Origin: Mesorhizobium sp.
GTDB lineage: Bacteria; Pseudomonadota; Alphaproteobacteria; Rhizobiales; Rhizobiaceae
Assembly (NCBI RefSeq): GCF_016793485.1
Contig: NZ_JAEULZ010000003.1
Span: 124,001 to 188,000 of the forward strand
Reading direction: 5' to 3'
Length of the DNA stretch: 64,000 bases
Shown here: in pieces, positions 25,741-38,324 of the stretch
Layout of the letters: every line of letters starts with the position of its first letter
How positions within the stretch are numbered: position 1 is the stretch's first letter
Notes under the pieces: generated by a model
What the model saw: only the letters and a program-made list of their open reading frames with translations
The model's database searches: none
Told to the model about the DNA's origin: nothing
Made by a program: the position numbers and the translations under genes

Positions 25741-27114
25741 CTATTCGTACTGCTCCCGATACTTGCGGACGACGTAGAGGGCGATGACGTTGAGGATCAG
25801 CGTCATGACGAAGAGCGTCAGGCCGAGCGCAAAGGCGACCAGCGCCTGCGGGCTGGCGAAGTTCGTGTCGCCGGTGAGCTGGTTGACGATCGAGACGGTA
25901 ACCGTCGAGATGGCGTCGAACGGGTTGGCGCGCAGGATCGGCGCGTTGCCGGCCGCGAGCACCACGATCATGGTTTCGCCGAACGCCTTGCTGATCGCCA
26001 GCATGAATGCGCCAACGATGCCTGGAAGCGCTGCCGGCAGCACGACCTTGCGGATCGTCTCGGACTTGGTCGCGCCGATGCCGAGCGAGCCGTCACGCAT
26101 GGCGCGCGGAACCTGGGTGATGATGTCGTCGGAGAGCGAGGAGACGAACGGAACGATCATCAGGCCCATTGCTATACCAGCCGTCAGGGCGCTGGTGGCG
26201 CGGATCTGGAGACCGAAGAGGGCTCCGAGGTCGCTGAGCAGCGGCCCAAGCGTGATCAGCGCGAACACACCGTAGATGACCGACGGAATGCCGGCAAGGA
26301 TTTCGATGATCGGCTTGGCGACGGCGCGCACGCGAGGGTCGGCGTATTCGGCCATGTAGATGGCCGACAGCAGGCCGACCGGTATCGCGACCGCCATGGC
26401 GATCGCGCTGACCATGATCGTGCCCCACAGGAGCGGCAGCAGGCCGTATTGGCCGCCAGCTTCGCCGGTTGTCGTGAACCCAGGGTTCCAGACTGTCCCG
26501 AAGAAGAATTCGATCGGGCTGACCAAGGTAAAGAAGCGCATTGCCTCCGAGAGCAGGGAGGCGACGATGCCGACCGTGGTGAGGATGGCAACGGCCGAGC
26601 AGGCGATGAGAAGCAAGCGGACGGCGCCCTCAAATTCGTTGCGGGCCCGCAACCTCGGCGCGATGCGGCGCGCCATGAGCAGGAGACCGAGCAGCCCCAG
26701 CAAGGCAGCGGCGACCATCATCGCCCAGAAACTCGTTGTCCGGAAAGAGCGCAGGGCCTCGCCGGCCGCGACCTCGTAAGGCTGTGCATCACCGACAACG
26801 CCGAAGCCGCTGGCGATCTGCTCTACGCGGCGCATCGTTTCGCGCAACGCGGCGGGATCGCCATTGACGAGTTCGGGTGGCAGGAAGGACTGCGCGTTGC
26901 CAAGCGCAAGGCTGTTGGAAAAGAGCGCCCAAGCCAGAAGGACGACAACCGCCGGGATCGCGCACCACAACGCCACCATCAACCCGTGATAGTTGGGGCG
27001 CGAATGCATTGTTCGCTGCGCGGTGGTGGCGACGGCGCGTCCCCGCGTCAGGCCAACCTGATAGCCCACCGAAAGCAGGACAAGCAGGAACACGACTACA
27101 ATAAGGCTGTTCAC
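25741..27114 (-). CDS. pstC: Phosphate ABC transporter permease PstC (long form)
   Basis: 457 aa against about 319 in E. coli. An N-terminal membrane helix and periplasmic loop (about 60-125) precede the core permease. The coupling loop is AMRDGSLGIGATKSETIRKV, and the typical AGIPSVIYGVFALITLGP is present. It pairs with the long PstA, so the two extensions probably face each other in the periplasm. It is separated from pstS by 137 bases containing a hairpin. Confidence 0.93.
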   Translation of the reverse strand: MNSLIVVVFLLVLLSVGYQVGLTRGRAVATTAQRTMHSRPNYHGLMVALWCAIPAVVVLLAWALFSNSLALGNAQSFLPPELVNGDPAALRETMRRVEQIASGFGVVGDAQPYEVAAGEALRSFRTTSFWAMMVAAALLGLLGLLLMARRIAPRLRARNEFEGAVRLLLIACSAVAILTTVGIVASLLSEAMRFFTLVSPIEFFFGTVWNPGFTTTGEAGGQYGLLPLLWGTIMVSAIAMAVAIPVGLLSAIYMAEYADPRVRAVAKPIIEILAGIPSVIYGVFALITLGPLLSDLGALFGLQIRATSALTAGIAMGLMIVPFVSSLSDDIITQVPRAMRDGSLGIGATKSETIRKVVLPAALPGIVGAFMLAISKAFGETMIVVLAAGNAPILRANPFDAISTVTVSIVNQLTGDTNFASPQALVAFALGLTLFVMTLILNVIALYVVRKYREQYE

Positions 27115-27216
27115 GGCAAAAACGCTCCGCAGCGGGCGCAGTCAATATTGGGGGCGATCAAGCCCGCGAAACGCTGATCCGGCTCCCCCGTCAAGCCGTC
27201 TTCAGCGCAAGCCGAC

Positions 27217-27244
27217 GGATGGGGCGACGAACGCCGCCCCATCC
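27217..27244 (-). promoter_or_regulatory. Hairpin directly after pstS
   Basis: Ten-base perfect stem GGATGGGGCG / CGCCCCATCC with an eight-base loop, seven bases past the pstS stop codon, and no long T run on the minus strand. The probable role is message stabilisation or partial termination, keeping PstS in excess. Confidence 0.65.
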
Positions 27245-27251
27245 TGGTCGA

Positions 27252-28274
27252 TCAGTTGGTGCCTACCGTCTTGCCTTCCTTGAAGGCCTCCAGCACAGCG
27301 GTGCGGTCAGCATCGGGCTGCGGGATCAGGCCAGCGGTCTCAAGCGTGCCGCCATTGCCAGAAATGCCGTCGGACAGGAAGAACTCGGTATACTCCGCCA
27401 GACCCGGGATCGTGCCGATGTGCTCGCCCTTCACGTAGAAGAAGAGCGGACGCGAGACCGGATAGTCGCCGCTGGCGACCGTCTCGAGCGAAGGTGTAAC
27501 GCCGTTCACGGTCGCGACCTTCAGCTTGTCCTTGTTCTGGTCGTAGAAGGACAGGCCGAACACGCCGACGGTGGCCGGGTTGGCCTGCAGGCGGGCGAGC
27601 GTCTCTGTGTAGTCACCGGCGATCTCGACCACGACGTCCTGACGGAACGTCTCGCAGGCCTTCTTCATCGCTTCCTTGTCCATCTCGGGCAGGCCAGCTT
27701 CCTTGCAGCCCGGCGCGATCACCTTCTCCTGGAAGACTTCGCGGGTGCCGTGGTTGGAGCCCGGGATGGCGAGGTTGATTTCCTGCGCAGGCAGGGAAGC
27801 ATCGATCTCGTTCCAGGTCTTGTACGGGTTGGCGACCATCTTGCCATCGACCGGAACTTCAGCGGCCACTGCCTTGAACACGTGCACCGGCAGCAGTGCG
27901 AAGTCGCCCTGGCTGGCGGAGGTGGCGAAAACGATGCCGTCGAAGCCGAACTTGACTTCGCGGATGTCCTTCACGCCGTTGTCGTTGCAGGTCTTGATTT
28001 CGTCTTCCTTGATCGGACGCGAGGCATTGGCGATGTCGACGGTGTTTTCGCCGACGCCCTCGCAGAACTGCTTAAGGCCGCCGCCCGTTCCGCCGGAGCC
28101 GACGACCGGCGCCTTGAAGTCGGGGAAAGCGTTGCCGAATTCCTCGGCCACGATGCTCGCGAACGGAAGCACCGTCGACGAGCCTGCGATCTGGATGGTG
28201 TCACGCGACTGCGCATATGCATGGCCCGCGAAGACAACCGCAAGCGCGGCCGTCGAAAGCATGATCTTCTTCAT
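27252..28274 (-). CDS. pstS: Phosphate-binding periplasmic protein PstS
   Basis: 340 aa with a signal peptide (about 1-21, HAYA-Q). Phosphate-binding protein family: IQIAGSSTVLPFASIVAEEF (phosphate loop), VGSGGTGGGLKQFCEG and SNHGTREVF. It is the first gene of the pstSCAB-phoU-phoB operon and lies behind the Pho box. Confidence 0.95.
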   Translation of the reverse strand: MKKIMLSTAALAVVFAGHAYAQSRDTIQIAGSSTVLPFASIVAEEFGNAFPDFKAPVVGSGGTGGGLKQFCEGVGENTVDIANASRPIKEDEIKTCNDNGVKDIREVKFGFDGIVFATSASQGDFALLPVHVFKAVAAEVPVDGKMVANPYKTWNEIDASLPAQEINLAIPGSNHGTREVFQEKVIAPGCKEAGLPEMDKEAMKKACETFRQDVVVEIAGDYTETLARLQANPATVGVFGLSFYDQNKDKLKVATVNGVTPSLETVASGDYPVSRPLFFYVKGEHIGTIPGLAEYTEFFLSDGISGNGGTLETAGLIPQPDADRTAVLEAFKEGKTVGTN

Positions 28275-28352
28275 GGGTGCCTAACTCCTGGTCGGAAATC
28301 TCTTTGTCGAGGCGCGATCCTTCAGCGCCCGGTGAGCCAATAGCCGCGGACT

Positions 28353-28381
28353 ATTACAGTTGGATGACAGTTTGATGTCAG
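28353..28381 (-). promoter_or_regulatory. Pho box with three PhoB half-units upstream of pstS
   Basis: On the minus strand CTGACAT, CTGTCAT and CTGTAAT follow each other with four-base spacers (11-base period), against the consensus CTGTCAT-N4-CTGTCAT. The box lies about 80 bases before the pstS start codon. The middle unit is a perfect match. Confidence 0.9.
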
Positions 28382-28702
28382 TCCCGTAACGCGGATACTG
28401 GAAACACGCCGGCTAATGAAATGCGGGCGCTTCCCGGACCAGCATGTACGGCAGCGCCGTCAACGGCTTGCGCAAATCGCATACACCGAAACGTCCATCC
28501 CGATGGCTGTGCTGGAAAAGCAGGCTGGATAAAAAAACCGGACGGGAGGCGAAGACGCCAACCAGTATCAGAAGCTGGCCAGCCGCACCGAACGATGTCC
28601 CGTTGGGGATATGACACCGTGTTTTCTCGGCGGTCGCTCTTCCCGTCCGTGGAACCAAAACGGAACCTGGCAATATGGTTAATCTCCGTGCCGAACGCGG
28701 AG

Positions 28703-28724
28703 CTATGGTGCGATCGCACCATAG
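28703..28724. repeat. Perfect 22-bp palindrome downstream of the hybrid kinase
   Basis: CTATGGTGCGA followed by its exact reverse complement, centred on GATC, 16 bases past the kinase stop. It could form a nine-base stem with a GATC loop, but no T run follows on either strand, so a simple terminator is doubtful. The core contains GCGATCGC. Confidence 0.8.
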
Positions 28725-28739
28725 CGGGTTTGCGGGTTC

Positions 28740-32411
<3,672 letters not shown>

Positions 32412-32657
32412 GTCGTTCCACCCCGGGCCGCGGAGCTTGCTGCCACGGCTTCCTCGGTGGACTGTGCGGGAGAAGCCTTAAGGATTGACTAACCATAACT
32501 TTGCCGGCGCGCTGGGCTTTCGGGCAAGCGCTGGCCGCGCGCGACGGAACGGTTAACGAGCCGTTAGCGGGAAAGTAACCAACGGTTCATCATTGCCTGC
32601 ACACGCCAGCGGGTCTGCTATCGTAACGTCAGCTGTTTCCAAGCTGGAGCGTTTGCG

Positions 32658-32795
32658 ATGAGAAAGGGACTTGAGCTTTCCGAATCCGGCGGCCGGCTCG
32701 CCGCCAAGGCAGGCGGCTGGCGTGTTGACCTGCTCTTCCCGGCATTCCTTGTCGGTGCGACATATCTGATCGCCAGAACGTTCTTCGGATTCTGA
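32658..32795 (+). CDS. Small hypothetical protein with one hydrophobic segment, 45 aa
   Basis: ATG at 32658 preceded by GGAGC at ten bases; stop TGA at 32795. The N-terminal half is polar (MRKGLELSESGGRLAAKAGG) and the C-terminal half hydrophobic (LLFPAFLVGATYLIARTFFG), suggesting a tail-anchored membrane peptide. No family recognised and no EcfG promoter found. Short length and lack of homology evidence keep confidence modest. Confidence 0.45.
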   Translation: MRKGLELSESGGRLAAKAGGWRVDLLFPAFLVGATYLIARTFFGF

Positions 32796-33255
32796 TCCGG
32801 CAGAGCCTGACCTTGCCGCCAACGTCACCTCACGAGGCTATCGCTCGTAGGTGCATTCAGGCAGGATAGGACGCTGCGTGCGCTCCTGGGCGAAAAGTCG
32901 CTATCGGGCCAATATCGCAATATCCCCTAGAAACGCGTCAATTGGTGTGAAAACACACCTTCTGGAAGTTGATCCGTCTTATTCGGCTATTTACACCAGT
33001 GCTTGCGCAAGGTCGTGAGGGACCGGCCGAGCGCAAATCTGTGCGCACCGGATGTTTTGCAGCGATGATTCCGGCGTTTTGCAGGGTAAATCGACGCGGC
33101 GACGAGCAGCCGCCATGATGTTGGCCAGGGGACTACCAGCGGTGGATTGCTCCACTAATTCAAAAGAAGCACTTGCTTTTCAGCGAAGCACCCAAAAAAA
33201 TGGGTCACGGCACATCCGTCTCATCGAAGGTGGACAACCCCGAGAAGTGGTAGCC
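32796..33255. other. Intergenic region upstream of the glycosyltransferase
   Basis: 460 bases with lower GC than the surroundings. The glycosyltransferase frame is open from 33052 but without a convincing start. A symmetric GGTGTG-AAAA-CACACC (32944-32959) is the only clear structure. Nothing else is recognised. Confidence 0.5.
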
Positions 33256-34230
33256 ATGCTTCCTTTGAGTAAACGGGAACGCTCGCTAAACGTCGTCATC
33301 GCGACGATAACCCGTCGCCGCCCCAAAATGCTTGGAGCGCTTTTGGAGTCATGGGCAAGGCTCGAGCGCCCGCGCGACTGTCATTGCACATTCCTTGTGG
33401 TTGAAAACGACGAGTCCCGCAACGTCAGGCTGCCTCAAGAAATAGGGGGCGACTGGGGTGATGCGGAACTGGTTTACTATCTCGAACCCAGCCAGGGCAT
33501 TCCGATCGCCAGGAACAGGGCCTGCAAGATCGCTCTGGAGCGAAATGCCGATGTGATGCTCTTCATCGATGATGACGAAACAGCGGACGCCCGTTGGTTG
33601 GTCAACATGGTGGAAACCTATCGAAAGACGGGCTGGGGCCTGATCGGCGGGCCGGTCGAGCCGGTGCGCCCGCCAGAACAGCTCACTTTTTGGCAACGAG
33701 TCGTTTTCCGCGGAGTTCGCGACAGGCTTGCCAGAAAGTACGCGAGGGCCCGCGTCAACGGCTTGGAAGCCACAACCGTGGTGACAAGCAACTGGCTTGC
33801 AGACATGTCGCTGATCTCGAAATACGATCTGTCGTTCGACGAGCGCCTGCGGTTCACCGGGGGCAGCGACGCGAAGTTTTGTTATGACGCCAGGACGGCG
33901 GGCGTTCGTGTCGGCTGGACTTCCGACGCGATCGTGCGGGAAACCGTTTCCGTCGATCGCTTGTCGCTGCGCTATCAGTTCCGCCGGGCGCGGGACCAGT
34001 CCAACGTGTCGCTGAGACGCAAGATAGACAGGGATTCCTCCGCGCTGTCATGGGTGCCGGTGTCCGTGGCCATGCGGGCAGCGGGAGCCGGGCTCCAGAT
34101 CCTGGTGATTCCCCTCACCAGAGGCTCCAGCCTCGTGCCGATAGCGCGCTCTTTCGGCTGGATCGTCGGACGCCTGTCCGTGTTCTGGGGCGCGACATCC
34201 TCGCACTATCGCGAAACAACCGGCGCCTAG
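33256..34230 (+). CDS. Family 2 glycosyltransferase
   Basis: 324 aa from the ATG at 33256, where homology-like sequence begins (SLNVVIATITRRRPKMLGAL). A GT-A fold: nucleotide-binding N-terminus, acidic metal motif MLFIDDDETADARW (about 101), and an acceptor region with DMSLISKYDLSFDERLRFTG. A weak hydrophobic segment near 270-290 might associate with the membrane. It may add a sugar to a surface polysaccharide; donor and acceptor are not evident. It is monocistronic and convergent with the HAD gene. Confidence 0.8.
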   Translation: MLPLSKRERSLNVVIATITRRRPKMLGALLESWARLERPRDCHCTFLVVENDESRNVRLPQEIGGDWGDAELVYYLEPSQGIPIARNRACKIALERNADVMLFIDDDETADARWLVNMVETYRKTGWGLIGGPVEPVRPPEQLTFWQRVVFRGVRDRLARKYARARVNGLEATTVVTSNWLADMSLISKYDLSFDERLRFTGGSDAKFCYDARTAGVRVGWTSDAIVRETVSVDRLSLRYQFRRARDQSNVSLRRKIDRDSSALSWVPVSVAMRAAGAGLQILVIPLTRGSSLVPIARSFGWIVGRLSVFWGATSSHYRETTGA

Positions 34231-34254
34231 AGACCTGGCGCCCTCTCGCTGCGG

Positions 34255-35250
34255 CTACTGGAACGCAAATACAGTCCTCCAGTCGTTCTTCATGTCGACA
34301 ATCGTCCACCCGCTGGCCAAGCCTTCATCCAGCGCCTTGTCCAGCTTGCCTATGGGCGACTGGCGGTCATAAGCCCATTCGCGGGCGGCGTCCGTGTGAT
34401 GGACGATGCCCATGAAGCGTGGTCCCTCTCCCGAAGCGGTCCATTCAAGCATCTGTTGGTCCCCGTCCGAATTGCCGAAGGCGAAGATTGGCCGTCGCCC
34501 AATGAACCGGTTGATGCCAACTGGCTTGCCCGAACCGTCGTCGATAAACTCCACCTTGGCAAGCTTTTCGAGCACAGGCTTGCCATCCGGCCCGATCTTG
34601 AACTCGGTGACGCCAGACGAGCCAACAACCTGTTCGGGCGGAATGCCGTAGACGCGCTCAGTCCAAGGCCGCATGAACTCGATGCCGCCGCCTGACACGA
34701 TGAATGTCTTGAAGCCGTTTGCGCGCAGGTAGGCGAGAAGCTCGATCATCGGCTTGTAGGCCAGATCGGTGTAAGGCCGGTCAAAGCGGGGGTGGCGCGC
34801 GGACGCGATCCACTCCTTGACGTCCGCGGTAAATGCCTCGGTTGTCATGCCCGCATGCGTCTCAGCGATGATCGCGAGCAGACCTTGCTCGCCGGTTGCG
34901 GCGAGCGCCTGCATGTCACCGTCCATGACCGCCTTGTAAGGCTGCTGCTGCCTCCATTCGGGATGGTCGGCCGCCATCGCCTTGAGACGGTCGAATGCGA
35001 AGGCAACCTGGAAATAGACAGGTTGTTCGGCCCAAAGCGTTCCGTCATTGTCGAAGGTCGCGATGCGCTCTTCTTCCGGCACGAAATCGGCATGGCCTTG
35101 CGTCGTGATGCGCTTGACGAAATCGGTGATCGACCGCTTGGCCGGCCCCTCGTTCCACGACGGCAGCGGATCGGTCTGCGAAAAGGCGTGCTGTGCTGCC
35201 GCAAAGACGCCAAGGACGAGCAGCAGCACTGGAAAAATCTTGCGGAGCAT
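34255..35250 (-). CDS. Exported HAD-superfamily phosphatase
   Basis: 331 aa with a signal peptide (about 1-25, HAFS-Q). HAD motifs: IATFDNDGTLWAEQPVYF (nucleophile and acid Asp, motif I), TFIVSGGGIEFM (motif II), a Lys region around KIGPDGKPVLEK, and FAFGNSDGDQQML (motif IV). It resembles phosphoserine-phosphatase-like HAD enzymes but is periplasmic, so it probably dephosphorylates an exported or external compound. It lies last in the direction of the arylsulfatase-DUF2092-proline-rich gene group, 88 bases after the previous gene. Confidence 0.85.
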   Translation of the reverse strand: MLRKIFPVLLLVLGVFAAAQHAFSQTDPLPSWNEGPAKRSITDFVKRITTQGHADFVPEEERIATFDNDGTLWAEQPVYFQVAFAFDRLKAMAADHPEWRQQQPYKAVMDGDMQALAATGEQGLLAIIAETHAGMTTEAFTADVKEWIASARHPRFDRPYTDLAYKPMIELLAYLRANGFKTFIVSGGGIEFMRPWTERVYGIPPEQVVGSSGVTEFKIGPDGKPVLEKLAKVEFIDDGSGKPVGINRFIGRRPIFAFGNSDGDQQMLEWTASGEGPRFMGIVHHTDAAREWAYDRQSPIGKLDKALDEGLASGWTIVDMKNDWRTVFAFQ

Positions 35251-35338
35251 TTCATTTTCCTTGCCGGCGGCAGAGTCGAGGATTGCCGACTTCGCCCCGC
35301 CTATGTGCCACGATGGATCGGCTGTCGCCTATGCGTTC

Positions 35339-35899
35339 CTACCGGGGATCGCCGACCACCACATAAACAACGCTGTTGCCGCGATACTCCGGCCGATACC
35401 ATGTCTCGCCGCAGTGCTCGTAGCTGACGCCGTTGACAACCACCTTCGCGCATCCGCCCGGCAATGCATATTCCAACGTACCGATCTCGATCGCCGCGCC
35501 GACTGCCGAGCCCCAATAATAGCCAGGATAGTATGGCGCCGGCCAGTATCCGGGATGATAGGGATAAGGACGAGGCGGTGGCGGCCCCGGCGGATGGGGT
35601 GGCGGCCCCGGCGGATGGGGATGCGGACCAGGACCAGGCCCGGGACGAGGTCCAGGGTGCGGGTGGGGTCCGGGATGCGGGCCGGGATGTGGACGATAGT
35701 GAGGGCCTACATTCATGGCTGGGCCATGGAACCCGCCATGCATGCCTCCGCCCCCGCCATGGAAGCCGCCTCCGCCAAAATGCGCTCCGCCTCTCGCATC
35801 TGCCTGCGTGGCGAGGAAGCCGCCCGCCAGCAAGACGGCGATGGCAAGCCGTGAAGCCCTCGCGCGGGAGTGCGTGACGCCGTGTGTGCTTGTCATCAC
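35339..35899 (-). CDS. Secreted Gly/His/Pro-rich protein, 186 aa
   Basis: Signal peptide about 1-36 (TQADA-R). Then a Gly/His region (GGAHFGGGGFHGGGGGMHGG), a Pro/His/Gly low-complexity stretch with repeated PGPHP and HPPGPP units (about 70-110), a Tyr/Pro segment and a conserved-looking C-terminus with two Cys (GGCAKVVVNGVSYEHCGETW). The C-terminal motif recalls DUF6515-type envelope proteins. His-rich repeats could bind metal, which is an inference. At DNA level the repeat includes two copies of a 20-base unit (35580-35599 and 35601-35620). Its ATG overlaps the DUF2092 stop codon (ATGA), so the two are translationally coupled. Confidence 0.8.
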   Translation of the reverse strand: MMTSTHGVTHSRARASRLAIAVLLAGGFLATQADARGGAHFGGGGFHGGGGGMHGGFHGPAMNVGPHYRPHPGPHPGPHPHPGPRPGPGPGPHPHPPGPPPHPPGPPPPRPYPYHPGYWPAPYYPGYYWGSAVGAAIEIGTLEYALPGGCAKVVVNGVSYEHCGETWYRPEYRGNSVVYVVVGDPR

Positions 35900-36666
35900 T
35901 GTGCTCCCTCATCCCTGGGCGCGCCTATGGCGAACGCTATGCTCTTGTGATCAGCGGATGGGGTAAAGGTGAAGGTGTCAGCTGCGATGACTGCCGGAAC
36001 CGTCCACTTCGCGGTCGAAACATAGCGAGGCTGCGTATCCTGTGTCGGATCGACGATCGCCACCTTCACCGGCAGGGGTTGGTCTCCCTTGGCGATCCAT
36101 ATCTCCCAGTTGCGATCGGCGCCTTGCAGCGCATAGTGATCGGCCTCGCTTCCATTGACGATCCCGGTACCGACGTAGAACGCCGACGAAATGGACTTGA
36201 TGGGACTTTTGTCGGTCCCGAGGTCGAAAAGGTCCGCCAGCGGGATCTGCACTCCAAGCTTCTGGGCAGCATCGTCGAGCATCTCATGGATCGTCGGCTT
36301 CGCAGGGTGGCTGGCGTAGTATTTCTCTTCGGGCGCCACCACCGTCAGTGTCTTGCCATCGTAGAAGTAGTCACGAGCGAAAAGATCGTTCTCGATCTTG
36401 ACCGAAAGCTTATCGGGGCGTTGCGCGATATACTTTCCGGTTCCGTCGATCGTGACCGTCTGCCCGTTTCCGGCGACCAGATCGAATGAGAAGGAGGTGT
36501 CGAGTTGGAAGTTGTCGAGCCCCGACACGTAGTCGTTCATCTTCTCGAGAGCCGCGAGCGCCGCCGGATCGATCGTGGTCTGCGGGTCCTCGGCCGCGTC
36601 CTGTGATCTTGAGACACCGCATGTCGCGACGAGTGCGAGCATCGTGGCGAGAACCTTCAGTCGCAT
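35896..36666 (-). CDS. DUF2092-family exported protein
   Basis: 256 aa with a signal peptide (about 1-21). The mature protein is rich in beta strands (LDTSFSFDLVAGNGQTVTID, KYIAQRPDKLSVKIENDLF and FYDGKTLTVVAPEEKYYASH), matching the DUF2092 family, whose fold is thought to resemble LolA/LppX lipid carriers. The function is unknown. It follows the arylsulfatase by 71 bases containing a hairpin and overlaps the next gene. Confidence 0.82.
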   Translation of the reverse strand: MRLKVLATMLALVATCGVSRSQDAAEDPQTTIDPAALAALEKMNDYVSGLDNFQLDTSFSFDLVAGNGQTVTIDGTGKYIAQRPDKLSVKIENDLFARDYFYDGKTLTVVAPEEKYYASHPAKPTIHEMLDDAAQKLGVQIPLADLFDLGTDKSPIKSISSAFYVGTGIVNGSEADHYALQGADRNWEIWIAKGDQPLPVKVAIVDPTQDTQPRYVSTAKWTVPAVIAADTFTFTPSADHKSIAFAIGAPRDEGAQ

Positions 36667-36698
36667 CTTCAGCCTCCGTCTGAACGGGCAGGTTCAAG

Positions 36699-36720
36699 GG
36701 CGGCGGATTGCTCCGCCGCC
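36699..36720 (-). promoter_or_regulatory. Hairpin between the arylsulfatase and DUF2092 genes
   Basis: Perfect nine-base stem GGCGGCGGA / TCCGCCGCC with a TTGC loop, and no T run following. It may stabilise the upstream message or attenuate read-through into the DUF2092 gene. Confidence 0.5.
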
Positions 36721-36737
36721 TGCTGTTGTGTTTTGCG

Positions 36738-38324
36738 TCAACCGGCTCCGCTGACGGTTTCCGACATCTTGCGAAGGGCATCGTCGACGGTGAACGTGTT
36801 CGGATGCTGGACGACGGGGAAGTCCTTGAACGTCTCGACGAATTTGCCCATTGCAGCCTGCGCCGCGTAGATGAAGTAGGCGTTGTGGATCATCCAGTCC
36901 CAATAGGTATTGGAGGTCACGTCCGCGAACTCGTAGGGATCGGTGCGCAGGTTGAAAATCTTCGGCAACCTTAGCCGCACGAACGGCTCGGCCCATACGC
37001 CCATGGTGCCGTGCAGGCGCTGTTCCATGAACACCACCTTCCAGTTGTCATAGCGCAACCCGAGCACATCGCCGTCGTCGCTGAAGTAGAAGAAGAAGTT
37101 GCGGGGGCTCTCCTTGGCCTGCCCGGTCAGGTAGGGAAGCAGGTTGAAGCCGTCGATGTGGTTCTTGTAGGTGCGGCCTATCGCCTTGTAGCCCTTCTTG
37201 AGCTTTTCGACGACGTCCGGGGCGCCGGCTGCCGCCATGAAGGTCGGCAGCCAGTCGTGGTGCTGGACGATGCCGTTGGCTATCGACCCGGCCTTGATCC
37301 TGTTCGGCCAGCGGGCAAGCTGCGGCACCCTGAATGCGCCTTCCCAGTTGGTGTTCTTTTCCGAGCGGAAAGGCGTCATGCCGCCATCCGGCCAGGAATT
37401 GCGATGCGGGCCGTTGTCGGTCGAATAGACAAGCAGCGTATCATCGGCGACGCCAAGGCTGTCGAGCAGATCGAGCATCTGGCCGACATTTTTGTCGTGG
37501 TCGATCATGGTGTCATGGTAGGGAGACTGCCAGCGGCCGGCCTGCCCGAGGCTCTTCTTCTTCGTGTGGGTGATGAAGTGCATGTGCGTGGTGTTCAGCC
37601 ACACGAACCATGGTTTCCCAGCCTTCTCCTGACGCCTGATGAAGTCGGTGGCAGCCGCCACGAATTCGTCGTCGCAGGTTTCCATGCGCTTCGTGTTGAG
37701 CGGCCCGGTGTCCTCGATCTTCTGCTTGCCGACCTTGCCCCAGCGCGGGTGAACGGTTTTGTCGTCCTTGTCCGTCGCCCATGAATGGATGACGCCGCGC
37801 GGGCCGAACGTCTTGCGGAAATTCGGGAAGTCCTTCTCTGTCGGATAGTCGTACATCTCCGGCTCTTCCTCGGCATTGAGGTGGTAGAGATTGCCGAAGA
37901 ACTCGTCGAAGCCGTGATTGGTCGGCAGCATGTGGTTCATGTCGCCGAGGTGGTTCTTGCCGAACTGGCCGGTCGCGTAACCCTGCTCCTTCAGCAGGGC
38001 GGCAATCGTCACCAGCTTTTCGTTCATTCCGACGGGCGCTGCCGGGATGCCGACCTTGGAAAGGCCGGTCCGGTAGACGCTCTGGCCGGTGATGAAGGAC
38101 GAGCGCCCGGCCGTGCAGGACTGCTCGCCGTAGCTGTCGGTGAACAGGACGCCTTCCCTGGCGATGCGGTCGATGTTGGGCGTTTGGTAGCCCATCAGCC
38201 CGTGCGTGTAGCAGCTGAGGTTCGACTGCCCGATATCGTCGCCCCAGATAACCAGGATGTTGGGCTTCTTCGTACTCGGCGCCCCGCTCCTCGCCGCGGG
38301 CGCCCTGCTCGGTGATCTAGCCAT
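36738..38324 (-). CDS. Arylsulfatase family protein
   Basis: 528 aa with AGGAGG before ATG 38324. Sulfatase fold: metal ligands in ILVIWGDDIGQSN, the formylglycine motif CTAGRSSF in EQSCTAGRSSFITGQ, His/Lys active-site residues in GQFGKNHLGD and metal ligands in YSTDNGPH. The motif has Ala instead of the more usual Pro at its third position, still within the accepted C-x-P/A-x-R pattern. There is no signal peptide, although its downstream neighbours are exported. It probably releases sulfate from a sulfate ester; the substrate is unknown and no maturase is nearby. Confidence 0.87.
   Translation of the reverse strand: MARSPSRAPAARSGAPSTKKPNILVIWGDDIGQSNLSCYTHGLMGYQTPNIDRIAREGVLFTDSYGEQSCTAGRSSFITGQSVYRTGLSKVGIPAAPVGMNEKLVTIAALLKEQGYATGQFGKNHLGDMNHMLPTNHGFDEFFGNLYHLNAEEEPEMYDYPTEKDFPNFRKTFGPRGVIHSWATDKDDKTVHPRWGKVGKQKIEDTGPLNTKRMETCDDEFVAAATDFIRRQEKAGKPWFVWLNTTHMHFITHTKKKSLGQAGRWQSPYHDTMIDHDKNVGQMLDLLDSLGVADDTLLVYSTDNGPHRNSWPDGGMTPFRSEKNTNWEGAFRVPQLARWPNRIKAGSIANGIVQHHDWLPTFMAAAGAPDVVEKLKKGYKAIGRTYKNHIDGFNLLPYLTGQAKESPRNFFFYFSDDGDVLGLRYDNWKVVFMEQRLHGTMGVWAEPFVRLRLPKIFNLRTDPYEFADVTSNTYWDWMIHNAYFIYAAQAAMGKFVETFKDFPVVQHPNTFTVDDALRKMSETVSGAG

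Larger units (their letters stand above)
28275..28739. other. Intergenic region between pstS and the multi-PAS kinase
   Basis: 465 bases. Apart from the Pho box (28353-28381) and a perfect 22-base palindrome (28703-28724), I see no gene: the short frames here lack ribosome binding sites and recognisable proteins. No phoR gene is present in this position. Confidence 0.6.

Noticed and set aside
32546-32565. GGAAC...CGTT upstream of the 45-aa frame as an EcfG promoter
   Set aside because: The spacer is only 11 bases, far from the required 16-17.
32944-32959. GGTGTG-AAAA-CACACC as a terminator
   Set aside because: The stem is short and no T run follows on either strand; its role is unclear.
35301-35912. 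203-codon minus-strand frame overlapping the Gly/His/Pro-rich gene
   Set aside because: It is in another frame of the same strand. The 186-aa frame has a signal peptide, a stop-start overlap with DUF2092 and a sensible C-terminus.
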